From NCBI GenBank assembly GCA_024500155.1, contig CM044871.1, positions 74,074,402 through 74,138,401 of the forward strand: a DNA stretch of 64,000 bases, read 5' to 3'. The stretch is from Chenopodium formosanum. Taxonomy: Eukaryota; Streptophyta; Magnoliopsida; Caryophyllales; Amaranthaceae. The first letter of the stretch is position 1, and each line of letters begins with the position of its first letter. The notes under the pieces are model-generated. The model was given only the letters and a program-made list of their open reading frames with translations, was not told where the DNA came from and made no database searches. The position numbers were made by a program, and so were the translations under genes. This document shows positions 44,501 to 55,971 of this stretch, piece by piece.

Positions 44501-46231
44501 GCTCCCATGTCAACACTTGGAGTAAAGGAAGCCACATTCTTCCCACGAATATGTACTGCTATAATCGACGCCAACCTCCCAAGAATCAGATCTGTGGCAT
44601 CAACAACATACCATGTCTTGTCGGTAGGGACGTGGTCAGCAGCTTTAGGATACCAAGTTTTGTTCCAAATATCCTGGAAGCAGAGAAAAAAATAAATAAG
44701 CGTGAGTAAAACAAATTGATTCACAAAGTTTTTTTAACCAAATGATACGATTATCAGCCACATGAAAATAGTATGAGTTGCTTGATTGCGAGGACAAGGT
44801 GCAAGTTAGATATTTCTCCACATATATAATGTGCGAACATGATTTTTGATGGAGACCACATTCATTAGCTGCCTAGACCTTGAAGTAATTTAGATAAGCA
44901 CAAAGAGGAGGAAAAACAAGGGGTATGCACATTCACACTCGACCAAGGCTTCTATTCAAATTCAATCTTAACAAAGTGAAAAACAGCAAAGTTCTTTCTG
45001 GGTTTGGCAGGCTGCAATTTCAATTCAAAGGCCTTTTTCTTCAGGAAAATTTTCTTCTGTCAATTTTGTCACTGAATAATAATTGCAATTAGGAATAGCT
45101 ACTTAAAAACAAAAAAGAGAGAGAGAGAGACTAGCTTTATAATTCGTTAAAAATTTTGCTGATGAAGAAACATTCCACCATGTAAAGATAATAAAACCAT
45201 TTGTATCAATAAAAATGAAAAACCTAAATCTTCCTAGTGAAATCTAATGCCATAATTACACCACAAAAACCCCCTGCTAACTTGCTAAGAGTATCCAATA
45301 ACACCTACACAAAGAATTACAATATGATTGATGTAATTATTGACATTGGGCTAATTATTTCAACTCAGTTTTATTTCCAGCTTTTTCTATCTCATTTTTG
45401 TTTGCTTTCCCGAATTTTTTTCTTCTCTCTCTAAACTAGGAATTCAAATAGCGAAAACATATTTGCGGAAATCAGTTTCTGTGACATTGTAATTAAACAC
45501 TTTAAATAGCTCCAACCACTCAATCCATTGTAGAATTATACTCAACAACCCAAAATGCCAACACAAAACATAATCAACATATTTTTAGCCCATATTCATG
45601 CCCAAATTTCACCAAAAAAGCCTTAATAACCTAATTACAATTCCAGTCAATAATTAGCCTCAATCTTCAACAACCCACATCAGAATTCCCTAAAATATGG
45701 CTCCCACTACACCAAAAACAAGCATAATTGGAGTTTATCAAACCACAACACATTCAATTTATTCATTAACAAAAAATAAATAACAAATGTCAATGCGTGA
45801 TTTTGCCATGAATTCCGAAACTTAAAACCCCATTACGAAATACAGTTATCCCTTGAGGTTGCATATATCACGACCAATAAAATCAATAACTGAGAAGTCA
45901 CCCATACAACAATAAACTATTAGACATTGCAGAAATTGTAAGGAGGAGAGAGAAAGAGAGTTACAGGGCCAGCAGCTTCATCAAGAGTAAACATCCAGCG
46001 TTCGGCTAAAGGAACATGAGGTATAGCAAGCTCTTTCTTCACTTCCTTTTTGAGTTGACGCCATTGCTCAGTACATGACTTAGAGGATGCTTGTGGGCTG
46101 ACAATTGCTGTTGTTTTGGTTAAGCCAGGAAACCTGAAAACTGGAGTTTGCTTTAATTGGGTTCCGAAGATGGATTTCTGGGTTTGTGTTGATGGAAATG
46201 TTAGGGATGAAGCGCTGGCCATTGCCGCCAT
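41548..46231 (-). CDS. RPL13: Plastid 50S ribosomal protein L13 (uL13c), nuclear gene
   Basis: Four exons on the - strand: 46231-45965, 44673-44488, 43214-43044, 41664-41548. All introns are GT-AG and phase 0. The product is 246 aa, close to the ~250 aa of the spinach precursor. Residues 1 to ~48 are a Ser/Thr/Ala-rich chloroplast transit peptide (MAAMASASSLTFPSTQTQKS). The uL13 core follows (KTWYVVDATDLILGRLAS, KNVASFTPSVDMGAFVIV, HSGRPGGLKEETF, GMLPKGRLGRYLF) and ends LPLRDKRIRVSK. It is a structural protein of the plastid large subunit, needed for chloroplast translation. The start was chosen at MAAMAS because it matches the family N-terminus; an upstream in-frame ATG (46294) would add 21 residues without family support. 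It converges with the TBL gene ending at 41170. Introns contain no recognisable gene. Confidence 0.95.
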
Positions 46232-47010
46232 CGTTGTATGTGTCTCCGAGCTCAGAGTGAGAATGAGGGGGCCAAGAATTGGATAAGATGACACTCAATA
46301 GTGCACACTCGCAAGGTAATGAAACTAGGATTTTGAAGATAGGGGAGAGATGGAATAAAACCCCCAGTTCAATTTCAGCCTATTTGGGTTCGTGGTTGGG
46401 TTCGGGTTGGTTTGGGTTCCAATCCCGATTAAAAAGGTTCAAAAGTTTTGGGTATCTCTCATGAATAGATTCTTCATTGTCCATGTAAGTTACAATGTGG
46501 TGACTCATGAAATGGATGAATATAGACAACACAATTACCTCTTTACATCTCTCTCTTATTCTCTCTTTCCCCTTATTTTATACAGTAATACGTTATCAGC
46601 ACCATACTCTAAACGAAACTATTACATTGATCACTCCGTAAGTATACTAGCCAAAAAAAAGTCCAGGTATTCATTTTATAACATTAGTTAACACGTATCA
46701 AATATTGATGCTAGAAATTATATCGTCCGTAAGTATGCTAGCAAATGTTTTATATTAACACGCATAGGAATTATAACAAATGCTTTCCACCTTCACTCTC
46801 GTTTTGCACCTTCACCTTATATGCCTTCGGTTTTTTATTTTTTATTTTTTTTTTTACAAGGTGTTATATGTCGTTAGTCTTGGTAAGGTTTACAATAGTA
46901 TAATGTTAATTTTGCTTCTGACATGTTCATAACCATTTTAGTTTGATGACTATTTTGCTTTCTTCTGAATTATTACTTTTCTTTTCTAATAATTCGGATT
47001 ATATTATTTT
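46232..47010. other. Intergenic: RPL13 promoter side and AT-rich spacer
   Basis: Upstream of RPL13 there is no clear TATA box, as is common for plastid-protein genes. A short GGTTGGGTTCGGG stretch lies at 46390-46415. The phrase 'agtttgatgactattttgctt' at 46939 recurs at 57429, just past the copia element, so the target locus had a local direct repeat. Confidence 0.45.
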
Positions 47011-47015
47011 AGTTT

Positions 47016-47693
47016 TGTTAGGAAATAAGGGTGTAGTTGTGTTTGACTAATGCGGAACACGTCAATGAAATTAAGAACGAGAAAAACAATAAAGAAGATA
47101 AACAAACAACACAAGGGTTTACGTGGTTCGGTCAAAATAGACCTACATCCACGGGTGGGGGATTTGAGAGCTTCTTCACTATAATGGAGAAAGAAACAAG
47201 AGAATAATACAAGGAGTCTTAAATCTAATGGCTAAAAAAAGGTATGATCTAATTGATCAACTAAAGGGTCCTTTTATAACACAAGGAAACCCTAATAAAA
47301 CCCTAAGATTGTTCCCCAAGTATACTCAAATAGCCGTATAGAAAAGATATAATTTATGGAAATATTCCATCAATTATCCTAGAATAACCTAACTACCGAG
47401 CTATAGCTCGGAAGCTAGCTCATGCCTGCCGCAAGTCCTCATAGGGCCGAGCTATAGCTCACTCGCACAGAGTTATAGCTCGCAGCCTCGTTGCAAATTT
47501 CCAGCTTCGTCAGGTTTTTGTAAAACGGTCATAACTTTCTCGTTTCTTATCGGAATTGGGCATATGACTTATCGTTGGAAAACTCTTGAACCAAGCTATC
47601 ACCTCCAACTTAAATCACCTCAAAATCAGTTGTAGTTTGAGAGATATAATCGTTAAAAGTCAGTCCTACTAGATTTTGAGTCACAATTTAACA
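47016..47693 (-). repeat. 3' LTR of the copia element
   Basis: On the + strand it begins TGTTAGGAAATAAGGG and ends TTTAACA, inverted TG...CA. It matches 56750-57428 nearly throughout, with scattered substitutions (for example gactaatgcggaacacg against gattaatgcggaacaag), so the element is not brand new. Confidence 0.88.
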
Positions 47694-47705
47694 ATCTCCA
47701 CCTTG
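47694..47705 (-). promoter_or_regulatory. Polypurine tract of the copia element
   Basis: On the - strand AAGGTGGAGAT lies directly before the 3' LTR, the usual copia second-strand primer site. Confidence 0.7.
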
Positions 47706-48364
47706 ACTTGAAATCGACCAAAAACAAGGTAACTCCACCTTAAACCAAAAACCAAGAAGTAATGCTCATAATAAAACATAAAACCTCCACCTTAAACAAA
47801 ACTCCATAAGCCTACTCACATTAGGCTACCACCAAACGGACATCTTCCATAACTTGTGAACCGGTGCGTCTCCGAACACAAAATTCCGGACACTAAACCA
47901 TCACATGGCCTAGAATGAGAGTACAATGTCCCGATGCCAAGCATGCTTATCAAAATTGACCAAACTCTCTTCAAACACTTCTTCATCTCAAAAAAATCAA
48001 ACTAAAAAAACTTAAGCAATTCTAGAAAGATAAAAAATTACATCAAGAATTTCTAAATTGCAATTGTACTTAATAAATCACAAAAGTACCAAATTGAGAT
48101 AAGAAATAGCATAACTAGAACAAAATCTAATGCATAACCAAGATTGCTACTTTATTACAAACAAAAATCAAAAGCAATCTATCATAGACTCCATACCAAA
48201 AATCCACACGGTTTCTCGTTTTACCAAGAGATCTCAAAGGGGAACTTATCATGAAGAGATCGTAGAAACCGCAACCCCAAAGCTTGTAACCCTAAAGTGC
48301 ATAATCATAATCATTATTGTTGTTGGCCATATTTGCGGATTTGTCCTCATTGGACTTCTCCTCA
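47706..48364 (-). other. 3' internal part of the copia element, no pol
   Basis: Read on the - strand, the gag frame resumes for about 25 codons after the CACTA insertion (EEKSNEDKSANMA) and then ends. The rest up to the PPT has no protease, integrase or RT motif. Confidence 0.6.
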
Positions 48365-48382
48365 CACTAGTAGAAAAATGAA

Positions 48383-48525
48383 AAAGCCACCGGTTAAAGG
48401 CCACCGGTTTTTGTAAACCGGTGGTTTAAAAAATAGGCAGGCTAGGACAAATATTTTTGCCACCGGTTCAAACTAAACCGGTGGCAAAAATCCTCAAGAC
48501 CACCGGTTTTGAACCGGTGGCAATA
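48383..48525. repeat. CACTA left subterminal repeats
   Basis: Several direct and inverted copies of CCACCGGTT / AACCGGTGG lie in 140 bp; such repeats serve as transposase-binding sites in CACTA elements. Confidence 0.8.
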
Positions 48526-48599
48526 TTCAAATAAAAAAAAAATCGCGGCTTTTTATCTCATCTTTCCCCATTCTCTGGCTCAATTGAACACTTTCGTTC

Positions 48600-49025
48600 C
48601 AAAGTTTCGACCAAAACGATAGCATCGAATTGAATCCTCTCTTCAAACCCTACCACCACAAACTCCACCACTGACGCCAAAGCTACAGCACCACCATCCA
48701 CCACCTCTGCACTCCCTCCACCACATGCGCACACCTCCACACTCCCTCCACCACTCAGCGCAAGCAGCAAATTAGGGGAAGCGTTCGTGGTACCTCCACC
48801 ACCTGTCACCAGTCACGCCATAGCCACCGCACCACCATCCACCACCTCCGCACTCCCTCCACCACCTCTGCACACCTCCGCATTCCCTCCACCACGCACT
48901 GACAATAAGAAGCAAGCAAGGGGAAGCCTATTCGCCCAAGTCGCCGCGCCACCGTGCCCTGCCATCGGGGCCCTAACTGAGGTCCCTCCACTGACCGCCG
49001 TCCCTGTCCACCTCCACCTAGGGTT
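48600..49025. other. GC-rich CCACCA/CTCCCTCCACC segment in the CACTA element
   Basis: Repeats of 'ccaccatccaccacctcc' and 'cactccctccaccac' make a Pro-rich frame on the + strand and a Gly/Ala/Val-rich one on the - strand. I see no domain and regard it as probable leader/untranslated sequence. Confidence 0.4.
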
Positions 49026-49059
49026 AGTATATTATTTTATTTTGTATTTTGAATAATTT

Positions 49060-49073
49060 TTTAATTTCTTTTA

Positions 49074-49112
<39 letters not shown>

Positions 49113-49680
49113 CAATTTGTCGTTGTTGCTTAATTTTTGGTTAATTATAGTATGAATTGAATTATTTTGGAGTTAGATTGAGGAGTTATCCGTTTTAGAT
49201 TACATTATATAATGATTTTCCTAATGCTTTTAGGAAATATATGGATTATGGAGTATAATTTGATATGTTGGAGTGGTGTTAAATTGATTGTTAGGTTTTA
49301 TTAGGAAATTTTGAATAAATTAGAGATTATTAGTAGCCTTGTTACTTAATTAGTTGAATTTGGTAGTATATTGTTGTTTTAATTTCTTTTATATTATTAT
49401 TATTATTATCAATTTGTTGTTGTTGCTTAATTTTTGGTTAATTATAGTATGAATTGAATTATTTTGGAGTTAGATTGAGGAGTAATCCGTTTTAGATTAC
49501 ATTACATAATGATTTTCCTAACGCTTTTAGGAAATATATGGATTATGGAGTATAATTTGATATGTTGGAGTGGTGTTAAATTGATTGTTAGGTTTTATTA
49601 GGACATTTTGAATAAATTAGAGATTATTAGTAACCTTGTTACTTAATTAGTTGAATTTGGTAGTATGTTTTAATGTGTAA
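49060..49680. repeat. Tandem duplication (~310 bp) with (ATT)n, in the CACTA element
   Basis: Copy 1 starts at 49060 and copy 2 at 49379. Both run 'ttaatttcttttatattatt', an ATT array (long in copy 1, short in copy 2), 'gttgcttaatttttggttaa', 'ggattatggagtataatttg' and 'cttgttacttaattagttga' with few differences. Confidence 0.85.
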
Positions 49681-50431
49681 TTTTAGGTTGTTTTATAGTT
49701 CTTGACAAAATTACTAACTTTTATTTTTTGTTTTATTTTTTATTTTTGTAGATTCATAATATGTAGTGAAGCACAAGTTTATTAATTAGCTATTCAAGTG
49801 GGAATTGAACTTCGAGACATTACATCCATTGTACTTGCTATATTGGTATGAACTATAAACTTTATGGAGCTATATTTATTTCTATTAACCGTTTTGATAA
49901 AAAAAATTTCATGATATTACAAGTTGTGTCTTGTTTAATTATAAATAATTACAATAATATGTAGAATCTTTGCATCATCATATGCCTAGATACCCGTTCA
50001 AGGCTTTCTCATTAGGAGAAAATTTTGAATAGTCCCCGGTTGGGACTGTTCTGAATGTTTACTCTCACTTAGGTGGTGAATGTATGTCTTTTTTTCGATT
50101 TTAAGGAACATTTTGGCTTTCCATTTCTTCTCCATGTTCTCTGGGTACATATGTGGGTAAGTAATTATCTACATCTTGTACTTGGGGAACTGGGGGGAAG
50201 TGCTGCCGGATTTTCCTTAAAATTGGAAAGTTGACATACATTCACTAGTGAGAGTAGACATTCAAGGATGGGTTAGGTTGGAGTGATAAGGACACTTTGG
50301 AAACATGCATTTTTTTCACTATATGAATGGTATATTCACGGTGTGTACTTGAAGTTGATTTACATAAGATATGTAGCAATTGTACATTATTGATAATATG
50401 TTGCTATATATGTTTAGAGACACTTTACTAA

Positions 50432-51130
50432 ATGGGGAAGCATCGTGGTTGGATGTATGGTAGACGTGATACAATGGAATTTTGGAATGGGATTCAAGAG
50501 TTTTGCGAGACGGCTTTATCTTATTAGCGCAAAATTGGTGAGGAAAGCCTATACTGTCCTTGTGTTGATTGTAATAATGTGAAGGTGGTCAATAGTGTTG
50601 AAATCATTAGAGATCATGTACTTTGTCGTGGGTTTAGACTTAAATACCATGTGTGGATTTGGCATGGTGAAAGTGGAGAGTATAGTGGGGATCTTGATGG
50701 GAATGATGTGCATGATAAAAACAATGAGATTCATGTGGACGAGGAATGCGAGAATGATGAATATGTTATTGATAGTGGTGAGGATGGAGCTGAGGATCAT
50801 CCAGTGGATGAGGTCGAGGATGAGGACGTGGATGAGATGTTGCATAATGTCGAAGGTGATGTGTTTGAATTACTATCGGAGGCTTCCAAAAAGCCTTTGT
50901 ACCCTGGGTGCAAAAAATACTCCAAACTTTTTGCCGTGCTAACACTTTTTAACATTAAGTCGAAGCATGGGTGGACGGACGTTAGTTTTACTTCTTTGTT
51001 GACCGCATTAAGTGAGATGTTGCCTGATGGGAATGAAATTCCTAAGTCTTACTATTATGCAAAGAAGCTTATGAGTCCATTTGGTTTATAGTATAAGAAG
51101 ATACATGCCTGTCCTAATGATTGTATTGAA
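50432..51130 (+). pseudogene. CACTA TNP2-like transposase, N-terminal part only
   Basis: The frame from the ATG at 50432 carries the transposase-associated domain (FWNGIQEFCETA, LYCPCVDCNN, HVLCRGFRLKYHVWIWHGE). It continues with an acidic stretch and LYPGCKKYSKLFAVLTLFNI, HGWTDVSF, IPKSYYYAKKLMSPFGL and KIHACPNDC, the start of the TNP2 (DDE) region. In-frame stops lie at 50525 (TAG) and 51089 (TAG). After CPNDCIEQRWW the similarity ends and the following gene begins. The catalytic core is missing, so the element cannot mobilise itself. Confidence 0.82.
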
Positions 51131-53190
51131 CAAAGGTGGTGGAGTGGGGGTAAAGGCACCAACTAAGAGAAAGGGTAGGGGTCCGACAACAAGTTTTAAG
51201 AAGCTAACCGGTCCCATGGTGTTGGAGTATGACAAAAGAGGCCGACCTACTGGCCAATGGATTCGGAAATATGCAAACCAAGTTGGCATATGTTCGCGCA
51301 AAATCCCCATTACACTTTGTTGGAAGCAAGTACCTCCAGGCTTGATTCAAACATTTTGGGATGATACCAGGGCAAGTGTTTTGTTCAAATGCACATTTAC
51401 ACAATTAGAAACAATTTCACCTAATGGTTGTTTGTAAATGGAAAATAATAATTACTTGTATTTCTGATTGCAGAAGCTGTTTAATATTCCTAATGATCCC
51501 GAGAAGAGAAGGGTGTTTGCTTCTTTACTAGCGGAGAGATTCAGAGGCTTCAAGACCCACTTGACCAGTGGATTGATCTATAAGAAAAAGAAACACAAGA
51601 AGAAAGATGGTGAAGGTGGAAATGAGGAAAATGTTGAGGAACAAGACCCACCGTGGAAAAAATGGCCAAGCGTGACGGAGGACGAGTGGAAAGACTTTGT
51701 TATTCAAAAAACTCGACCCAAAGCAGTTGTAAGAACTACTAAATCTAATGAGAATTGTATAATATATTGACTCTTTTTGCAGTAATGATGTTAACATTTC
51801 TATTTACGTAGGAAATTCGAGAGCAAAACAAGGCAAATGCATTGCAGAAGGAGTACCGCCATCGTACGGGGGCCAAGACATTTGGTGAATGGAGGAAAAC
51901 TTGGAAGAAGGAGGGTATATACCCCACTTTGACTCAAGGGTCATCCGAAGAACCCTCCAACTCCACGATCACTACGTTGGTTAGTCGTGCTGGAGATTTC
52001 ATTTGTTCTCTACATTCCTTTTATAAGGACACCGGAAAATGGGTCATCAAGGAACCGGAAAAAAAAGTGGCTGATAAACTTGTAAGCTATTTGAAACTTT
52101 AGCATAACTTTACCATACAAAAACATTATATGTATTAATGTTAACATTTTTTCTTATGCTACAACTTGAGTACACTACAGAAGTTGTTGAAGGCAAGCTG
52201 GTCCCGACTATAGAGGAAGACCCTTTCACCTTGGCTTTGGGAAAGCCCTACCATCCAGGCCGGGTAGTAGGTATGGGAGGGACGTTGCTAGGATAGGAGA
52301 AGGTGATGGGTTCAGAATACTAAAAAATGGGAAGATCTCGAGCAAGTGTTAACTCACCGGAAGAATTGGATGCCAAGGTGGCATCCATCAAGGAACAAGT
52401 TCGCAATGAGTTAATAGGTGAATTCAATGCTTGGGCGAAGCAAATGAACTTACCCCTGCCGTTCCCCCAGACTACATCGGTCGACTCAAGTAGTCACCCA
52501 AAAGGACAAGGAGAAGATGAGAGACATGGAGAAGAGGAGATACATGAGGTAGTTTTCTATCTATTAGTTTTGGCCTAGCTAGTGAGTTACGTGAGATCTA
52601 ATGTGGCATTATTGATTAATTATTGCAGGTTGTTACTCCCACACATGCGGACTCGAGGGAGGTTGATAATCCAACACCCCATGAATTTCCAGATTTAGAG
52701 GTGAATTTAGGATTCGAGGGAGCGTGTTTGGTTTTAACATAGTGAATTTCGTTACATGATCAATTGTGTAGGAAAAGACCCTTTTTTGATAATTTCAGTT
52801 TTTACAAGTGAATTTTGTTACTGGTGTAGGTAGAGACCGAGTGTACACTTCTAGCCCCGGGGCTATCAAATGGAGGAGAGTTGCAGTTGGTGGTGTATGG
52901 TAGTGCACAAGCGACGACCGGTGATACGGTCCATTTCCAATCGCTTAGGCCACAACATTACTCGGTCGGGATCATTTCTTACATTGCTGGGTTCGAAAAC
53001 ATCCCACTACCGGTGCCTATAGTGGATGATGGGATTACTCTTCTTTGGGAAGCAAAGGGTAGCTATGTGCAATGGCCACGTGCTTGGTTAAGGTTGATCA
53101 ACGAGGTAATATTTATTTTGATGTTGTGCAAAATAGCAAATCTGCATGCGTACTTACTAGCTTAACCCCGGCCAAAAAATTTTGAACTCT
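51130..53190 (+). CDS. En/Spm-type (PTTA/transposase_24-like) protein of the CACTA element
   Basis: Exon-like pieces: 51130-51375 (KGRGPTTSFKKLTGPM, GRPTGQWIRKYANQVG, PITLCWKQVP), 51474-51735 (LFNIPNDPEKRRVFASLLAE, ERFRGFKTHLTSG, PPWKKWPSVTEDEWKDFV), 51812-52090 (EYRHRTGAKTFGEWRKTW), 52330-52550 (charged helix, EELDAKVASIKEQVRNEL) and 52880-53105 (YSVGIISYIAGFENIPLPVP). It resembles the second, DNA-binding type of protein of plant CACTA elements, often annotated as PTTA/En/Spm. Splice sites are mostly consensus. A one-base join problem near 51435 cannot be excluded. The pieces may form one gene with the Ulp1 region downstream. Confidence 0.6.
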
Positions 53191-53198
53191 AATTATCT

Positions 53199-55427
53199 TT
53201 GTTTGATCAGATTTCGAAAAAAAGGCAACCATCAAAGAGAAGGAAGGTGGAGAAGCCTAAAAACGTTGATCAACCTACAAAGAAGATGAGTGAACAAGGG
53301 TTGAAGAGTGAACAAGTGTTGAAAAAGAATTCTTCGAAAGGTTCAGCCATGCAACCTACTCCACTTGTTGGAGACAATGTCCTTCAATCGCTCACTAAGG
53401 ATTTAACTTTTCTACACAATCGTTTTAGTCATTTGCCTAGTGACAATCCCATTGAAATTTCACTTCCTAAAGCAATGTTCCATTATGATGAGGATGCAAG
53501 TGCATGGTTAAACAAACAAGATGTGAAGGAATTTTTAAGAGGTTTAATGCTTAACATTTCTCTCATTCAAATATTCATGAGGTACGGGCACATGCCACTT
53601 AAATTAATTATGTTATTCATATTAGTGTTGTTTATCCTTCATATATATGTCCATTAATTTTTCATTGTCCATGCACGCAGAGCACTACGGGAGCACTTAA
53701 GTGACACTGATTCCCCTAGTAAAGTTGGGTGGTTATGCCCCGAACAGACATACGAGACTAGAATCTTACAAAACTCCCCCGAGGTGATGTATTATGTTAA
53801 TCATAGTATTAGGGAATCAATGCGTGCGAGAGACAAGTTCATATTCGCCCCATGTTATGAGGAGTACGTTTAACCATGTGTAATTCAATTCTTTCTCAAT
53901 TTAAATTATATGTTGTACCCTAATTATTGATTTGTTTGTGTATTGTGAATTTATGTAGGTTTCATTGGTTCCTCATGGTGATTTGTCCTGCTAATAATAC
54001 AATCTTTCACCTTGATTCAGCTCGATCAACAAAGAAGTACCTCGTGATGTCTGTACTACAAAAGTAAATATAGCTACCTAGTGTTGATTATCTTAACCTA
54101 ACTAATTTAGTAGTCAAACTAATCAAATTTGAATTTACTTTCCTATAGTATTATGAAGAAGATACATGGTCGTGCTCCACGGGGTCCTACATGGAAATCA
54201 CCTATGGTAATGCCACATCATATTGTGATTATATCTTAATAAACATTGCTAAAACAATTGTGGATTTTATGTGACGTTTGATTCATTTGATTTGTTCCTA
54301 TGCTAGTGCCCACAACAAGATAATGGATTTGATTGTGGATTATACGTGATGAGATTCATGCTTGACATAGCGACTCATTGTATCAACACCATACATCTTG
54401 ATGAGGTACGACCTTAAACTTAGTAAAATGCTCTTTTTACGTGATTTCAAGGCTTAGCCACCTATAACTAAGTATAACTGACATGTTACGAGAAAGAACA
54501 TGGTGACTAGTTAAAAAATGTAGAAAATGGGCAAGTAGAAGTCATTTAGGCCTTATTTAGGCTATTTAGGATGAAAATGTGACCTTAAACTTAGAAAAAT
54601 GCTCTTTTTATGTGATTTCAAGGCTTAGCCACCTATAACTAAGTGTAATTGACATGTTATGAGAAAGAACATGGTCATTAGTTAAAAAATGTAGAAAATG
54701 GGCAAGTAGAAGTCATTTAGGCCTTATTTAGGCTATTTAGGATGAAAATGCGACCTTAAACTTAGAAAAATGCTCTTTTTATGTGATTTCAAGGCTTAGC
54801 CACCTATAACTAAGTGTAATTGACATGTTATGAGAAAGAACATGGTCATTAGTTAAAAAATGTAGAAAATGGGCAAGTAGAAGTCATTTAGGCTATTTAG
54901 GATGAAAATGCGACCTTAAACTTAGAAAAATGCTCTTTTTATGTGATTTCAAGGCTTAGCCACCTATAAATAAGTATAACTGACATGTTATTAGAAAGAA
55001 CATGGTCATTAGTTAAAAAATGTAGAAAATGGGCAAGTAGAAGTCATTTAGGCCTTATTTAGGCTATTTAGGATGAAAATGCGACCTTAAACTTAGAAAA
55101 ATGCTCTTTTTCTATAATTTCAAGGCTTAGCCGCCTATAACTAAGTATAACTAATATGTTATGAGAAACAACATGGTCATTAGTTAAAAAATGTAGAAAA
55201 TGGGCAAGTAGAAGTCTTTTAGGCCTTCTTTTAGACCGTTTTGACCTAAGTATTTAATTTTTTACATATTTATTACTTACATGTTTAACTTAACTAATTT
55301 AATTTATTCTAACATAATTTATATATATTCCAAGTTTTGCAAGGTGCAAAAGGGAGATCCGTTAACAAGCAAGGACCTTAATGAAGTTCGAGACATGTTG
55401 GCATCTTTCATCACCTTCAATTTGTAA
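53199..55427 (+). CDS. Ulp1/SENP-like cysteine protease domain of the CACTA element
   Basis: Exons: about 53211-53540 (basic KKRQPSKRRKVEK, then ISLPKAMFHYDEDASAWLN), 53679-53862 (GWLCPEQTYETRIL, KFIFAPCYEE), 53961-54064 (HWFLMVICPANNTIFHLDSA), about 54151-54206, 54309-54405 (CPQQDNGFDCGLYVMRFML) and 55335-55427 (ending in TAA). The C48 protease triad is visible: His 53963, Asp 54014, Cys 54334, with the oxyanion Gln in PQQDNGFDC. Ulp1 family members cleave SUMO-like proteins; CACTA and MULE elements in plants often carry such domains, with unknown role. No stop lies within the recognised pieces, in contrast to the broken transposase of the same element. Confidence 0.75.
54408..55250. repeat. 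Minisatellite, five copies of a ~171-bp unit
   Basis: Units begin at 'gaccttaaacttag' near 54410, 54581, 54752, 54912 and 55082. Each contains 'atgctctttttatgtgattt', 'caaggcttagcc', 'aagaacatggtcattagtta' and 'gggcaagtagaagtc'. The third unit lacks ~11 bp. It lies in the last intron of the Ulp1-like gene. Confidence 0.92.
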
Positions 55428-55705
55428 ATGTGGCATCATTTTGAATTTATTCTTTGTTAATTATTAACTTTTAGACTACAATATTGACTAGTTAGTATTG
55501 TTTGTATTTATGTATATCACACTTTATTTGTTGTATTGCATTTGGTTTTAATTATTAATGTCTAAATAGATATTTTTAATTCTTGTTATGATTATTAATA
55601 ATAATTATATTATGGCAGAATTTATAGCAATAATATGGCAGAATATTATAGCAGGATCAGTTGCAGGAATAATTGCAGGCAAAAAAAAAAATACATTCCT
55701 ATTAT

Positions 55706-55955
55706 TGCCACCGGTTTACCGGTTCAAACCGGTGGCAAAAGTCACTCTTCCAAACCCAAAAAAAAACCGCGCCATTTACATTGCCACCGGTTAACCGGTG
55801 GCCATAATTATTATTACCACTGGTTAACCGGTGGCCATAAGGACTTTTGCCACCGGTTTTGAACCGGTGGCCTTGCGTTGCATTATTGCCACCCCCCAAA
55901 TGACCACCGGTTCAAAACCGGTGGCAATGGGGGGTTTTCAACCGGTGGCCATTAC
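55706..55955. repeat. CACTA right subterminal repeats
   Basis: At least eight CCACCGGTT / AACCGGTGG motifs in both orientations, forming hairpins of the type GCCACCGGTT-GAACCGGTGGC. It matches the left subterminal block. Confidence 0.85.
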
Positions 55956-55971
55956 ATATTTTCGCCTAGTG

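Larger units (their letters stand above)
48365..55971 (+). mobile_element. CACTA (En/Spm-like) transposon, 7.6 kb
   Basis: It begins CACTAGTAGAAAAATG and ends ATTTTCGCCTAGTG. The ends are inverted (CACTAG...CTAGTG) with imperfect extension. The 3-bp TSD is TCA (48362-48364 and 55972-55974), the CACTA hallmark. Subterminal regions are packed with the palindromic phrase GCCACCGGTTnAAACCGGTGGC. It carries, on the + strand, the N-terminal part of a TNP2-type transposase, a second En/Spm-type protein, and a Ulp1-like protease. It sits in the gag gene of the copia element. Confidence 0.92.

Noticed and set aside
44365..44709. + strand frame across RPL13 exon 2
   Set aside because: It is the antisense shadow of the conserved ribosomal protein exon.
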